Shown: in pieces, positions 42,937-44,037 of the stretch
How the letters are laid out: every line of letters begins with the position of its first letter
How positions within the stretch are numbered: the first letter of the stretch is position 1
Origin: an uncultured Bacteroidales bacterium
Lineage (GTDB): Bacteria; Bacteroidota; Bacteroidia; Bacteroidales; Muribaculaceae
Length of the DNA: 44,037 nucleotides
Direction of reading: 5' to 3'
NCBI GenBank assembly: GCA_947175245.1
Contig: CAMWLW010000010.1
Coordinates: 1 to 44,037, forward strand
The notes under the pieces: model-generated
Told to the model about the DNA's origin: nothing
Database searches by the model: none
The model's input: only the letters and a program-made list of their open reading frames with translations
Position numbers and translations under genes: made by a program

Positions 42937-44034
42937 TTAGACCATCTCAAAGTATTCCTTGTAACGGTCATAGAGGTGACCGGCCTGCTGATAAGCCGAC
43001 TGCGGGCTCATGAAATGGCTGAACTCAAAGGTGATAGCCTTATCATAGCCGGCACGCTTGGCAGCCTCGAGTTTCATGCGCAGTTTGTCGAACTTGATGG
43101 GCAGGAAGCGAATGGGCATGTCGCGGTCAAACGACTCGGCGTTGGTCCAGCACTGCATGCCATACTTGTCGGCCAGTTTCTTGTTGACCTCAAAGAACGC
43201 GTCGAGCTCGTCATAGTCGATGTGGCCGTCCTGGAAGGCGCACGCGTCAACAACGTCGTGAATACCGTCAAAAATCTCGTTCCACTCCTTCTCGTGCTGG
43301 GCTACCGATACGCCATCCTCCTTGGTGAGGTTCGAGCTGGCGGCCATAGCGGCTTTCTTACCGTCGATCCAGGGCGATATGAATGTGGGCAGGCCGTCGC
43401 TGACGTCCTTACACTGCTTGCCCATAGTGTGGAATGCGTCGATAGCACCCTTGGTGGCACGGCTTATCTCGCCGCTGATGTACCAGCCCTGGAAGCTGGG
43501 ATGGTGCTGGCCGTAATTCTCCCACACCTCGTCGATGACATAGTGGTTGTCCTCAACCTCCCACGACATGTCGTGGGTGTCCCAGTAACGACCCGAGTCA
43601 TAGAGGCCGAAGTAGAATTTCATATTGTGCTTGTCGGCCAGACGCAGGAACATGTCGAGCGTGTCGACCGAGGGCTTGTAGCAGCCATGTTTCTTCATCA
43701 GGTAGGGCGACGGATAGGTTATGAACTTGCGGTAGCCCGAACGTATCATAATGACGGTATCGATACCTATAGCCTTCATGTTCAGGAAATCCTGCTCCCA
43801 TTCCTTCTCGCCCCAGTTCTGGTGAGGTATATCGTGAGAAATCTCGTCAAGGAATGTTCCGGTTATAGGCAGCGCATCGTTCTTGATCAGGAGATCACCT
43901 GCGCTCGGGGGCATAATAATCTTAGAGGGAGTTGTCTGTAAGACACCCTGGGCGGCACGTACTACAGGATCGGCGGCAGCGGCGGCGGCTCCCATCATGG
44001 CCATACTTTTCAAAAATTTACGACTATCGGTCAT
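42937..44034 (-). CDS. DUF4434-like TIM-barrel protein, copy 2
   Basis: A 365-aa paralog of the downstream gene. It shares TGTFLDEISHDIPHQNWG, MKAIGIDTVIMIRSG, FYFGLYDSGRYW, QGWYISGEISR, ACAFQDGHIDY and the block WTNAESFDRDMPIRFLPIKF, which is nearly identical in both. The same candidate acids (Glu in SGEI, Asp in FQDG) are kept. The N-terminus (SRKFLKSMAMMGAAAAAA) is a degenerate Tat-like signal in which the second Arg is Lys, so its export route is less certain. The ATG at 44034 is 3 bp from the window edge; further operon genes may lie beyond. Confidence 0.78.
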   Translation of the reverse strand: MTDSRKFLKSMAMMGAAAAAADPVVRAAQGVLQTTPSKIIMPPSAGDLLIKNDALPITGTFLDEISHDIPHQNWGEKEWEQDFLNMKAIGIDTVIMIRSGYRKFITYPSPYLMKKHGCYKPSVDTLDMFLRLADKHNMKFYFGLYDSGRYWDTHDMSWEVEDNHYVIDEVWENYGQHHPSFQGWYISGEISRATKGAIDAFHTMGKQCKDVSDGLPTFISPWIDGKKAAMAASSNLTKEDGVSVAQHEKEWNEIFDGIHDVVDACAFQDGHIDYDELDAFFEVNKKLADKYGMQCWTNAESFDRDMPIRFLPIKFDKLRMKLEAAKRAGYDKAITFEFSHFMSPQSAYQQAGHLYDRYKEYFEMV

Positions 44035-44037
44035 AGC

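Noticed and set aside
42976-43941. 321-codon plus-strand open frame opposite the DUF4434 copy 2 gene
   Set aside because: A similar antisense frame appears opposite copy 1, as expected when paralogs share codon bias; the sense proteins have conserved motifs.
1-44037. tRNA genes, CRISPR arrays, insertion sequences and integrases
   Set aside because: No cloverleaf-like sequence, regularly spaced repeat array, transposase or recombinase coding sequence was found on reading both strands.

Overview
The window looks like a chromosome segment of a gut-type Bacteroidales. It holds two SusC/SusD polysaccharide utilization loci (PULs), SpII lipoproteins, GxDLY/SGNH hydrolases, a MaeB-type malic enzyme, and promoters matching the Bacteroidetes -33/-7 consensus (TTTG, 19-21 bp, TAnnTTTG). 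The coding sequence is visibly GC-rich and the secreted proteins carry a short sorting-like tail. A Muribaculaceae-like host would fit, but that is inference.

Left (1-8968, plus strand): the 3' end of a Pro/Ala-rich protein is followed by an intergenic region with repeated GAGACAA motifs around a promoter. Then comes PUL 1: an ECF-type sigma factor with no FecR partner, SusC, SusD, a lipoprotein with bacterial Ig-like repeats, and an alginate-lyase-superfamily lipoprotein. The enzyme content points to a uronic-acid-containing glycan. A strong terminator closes the unit.

Centre (9065-16478): housekeeping genes. These are thioredoxin, DNA polymerase I (with a degenerate 3'-5' exonuclease site) and a long-chain polyprenyl diphosphate synthase on the minus strand, then malic enzyme-PTA fusion and trmB on the plus strand. 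A 23-bp perfect stem ends this block.

16558-18637 (minus): an AT-richer two-gene cassette of an AAA/OLD-like ATPase and an HNH nuclease. It has the architecture of a Septu (PtuA-PtuB) anti-phage system and is bordered by terminator hairpins on both sides.

18797-22772 (minus): a small operon of a secreted protein of unknown function and an M6-like metalloprotease. Both end in the same kind of YYNLQG... tail that resembles a T9SS sorting signal.

Right (22900-44034, minus): a large glycan-use region. In transcription order it has two DUF4434-like TIM-barrel proteins, a sugar-porter MFS transporter and a RENBP-type N-acylglucosamine 2-epimerase. These are followed by SusC, SusD, a DUF5018-like lipoprotein, a GHL10 lipoprotein, a calcineurin-like phosphoesterase, a second GHL10 protein, a DUF5009/HGSNAT-like membrane acyltransferase and three tandem paralogous GxDLY-SGNH esterases. 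No classical, well-characterised glycoside hydrolase is present. The epimerase suggests an N-acetylhexosamine product (ManNAc/GlcNAc, as in sialic acid catabolism), and the triple esterase plus acyltransferase suggests a heavily acylated glycan. This locus is the best candidate for an undescribed pathway in the window. No tRNA, rRNA, CRISPR array or insertion sequence was recognised.
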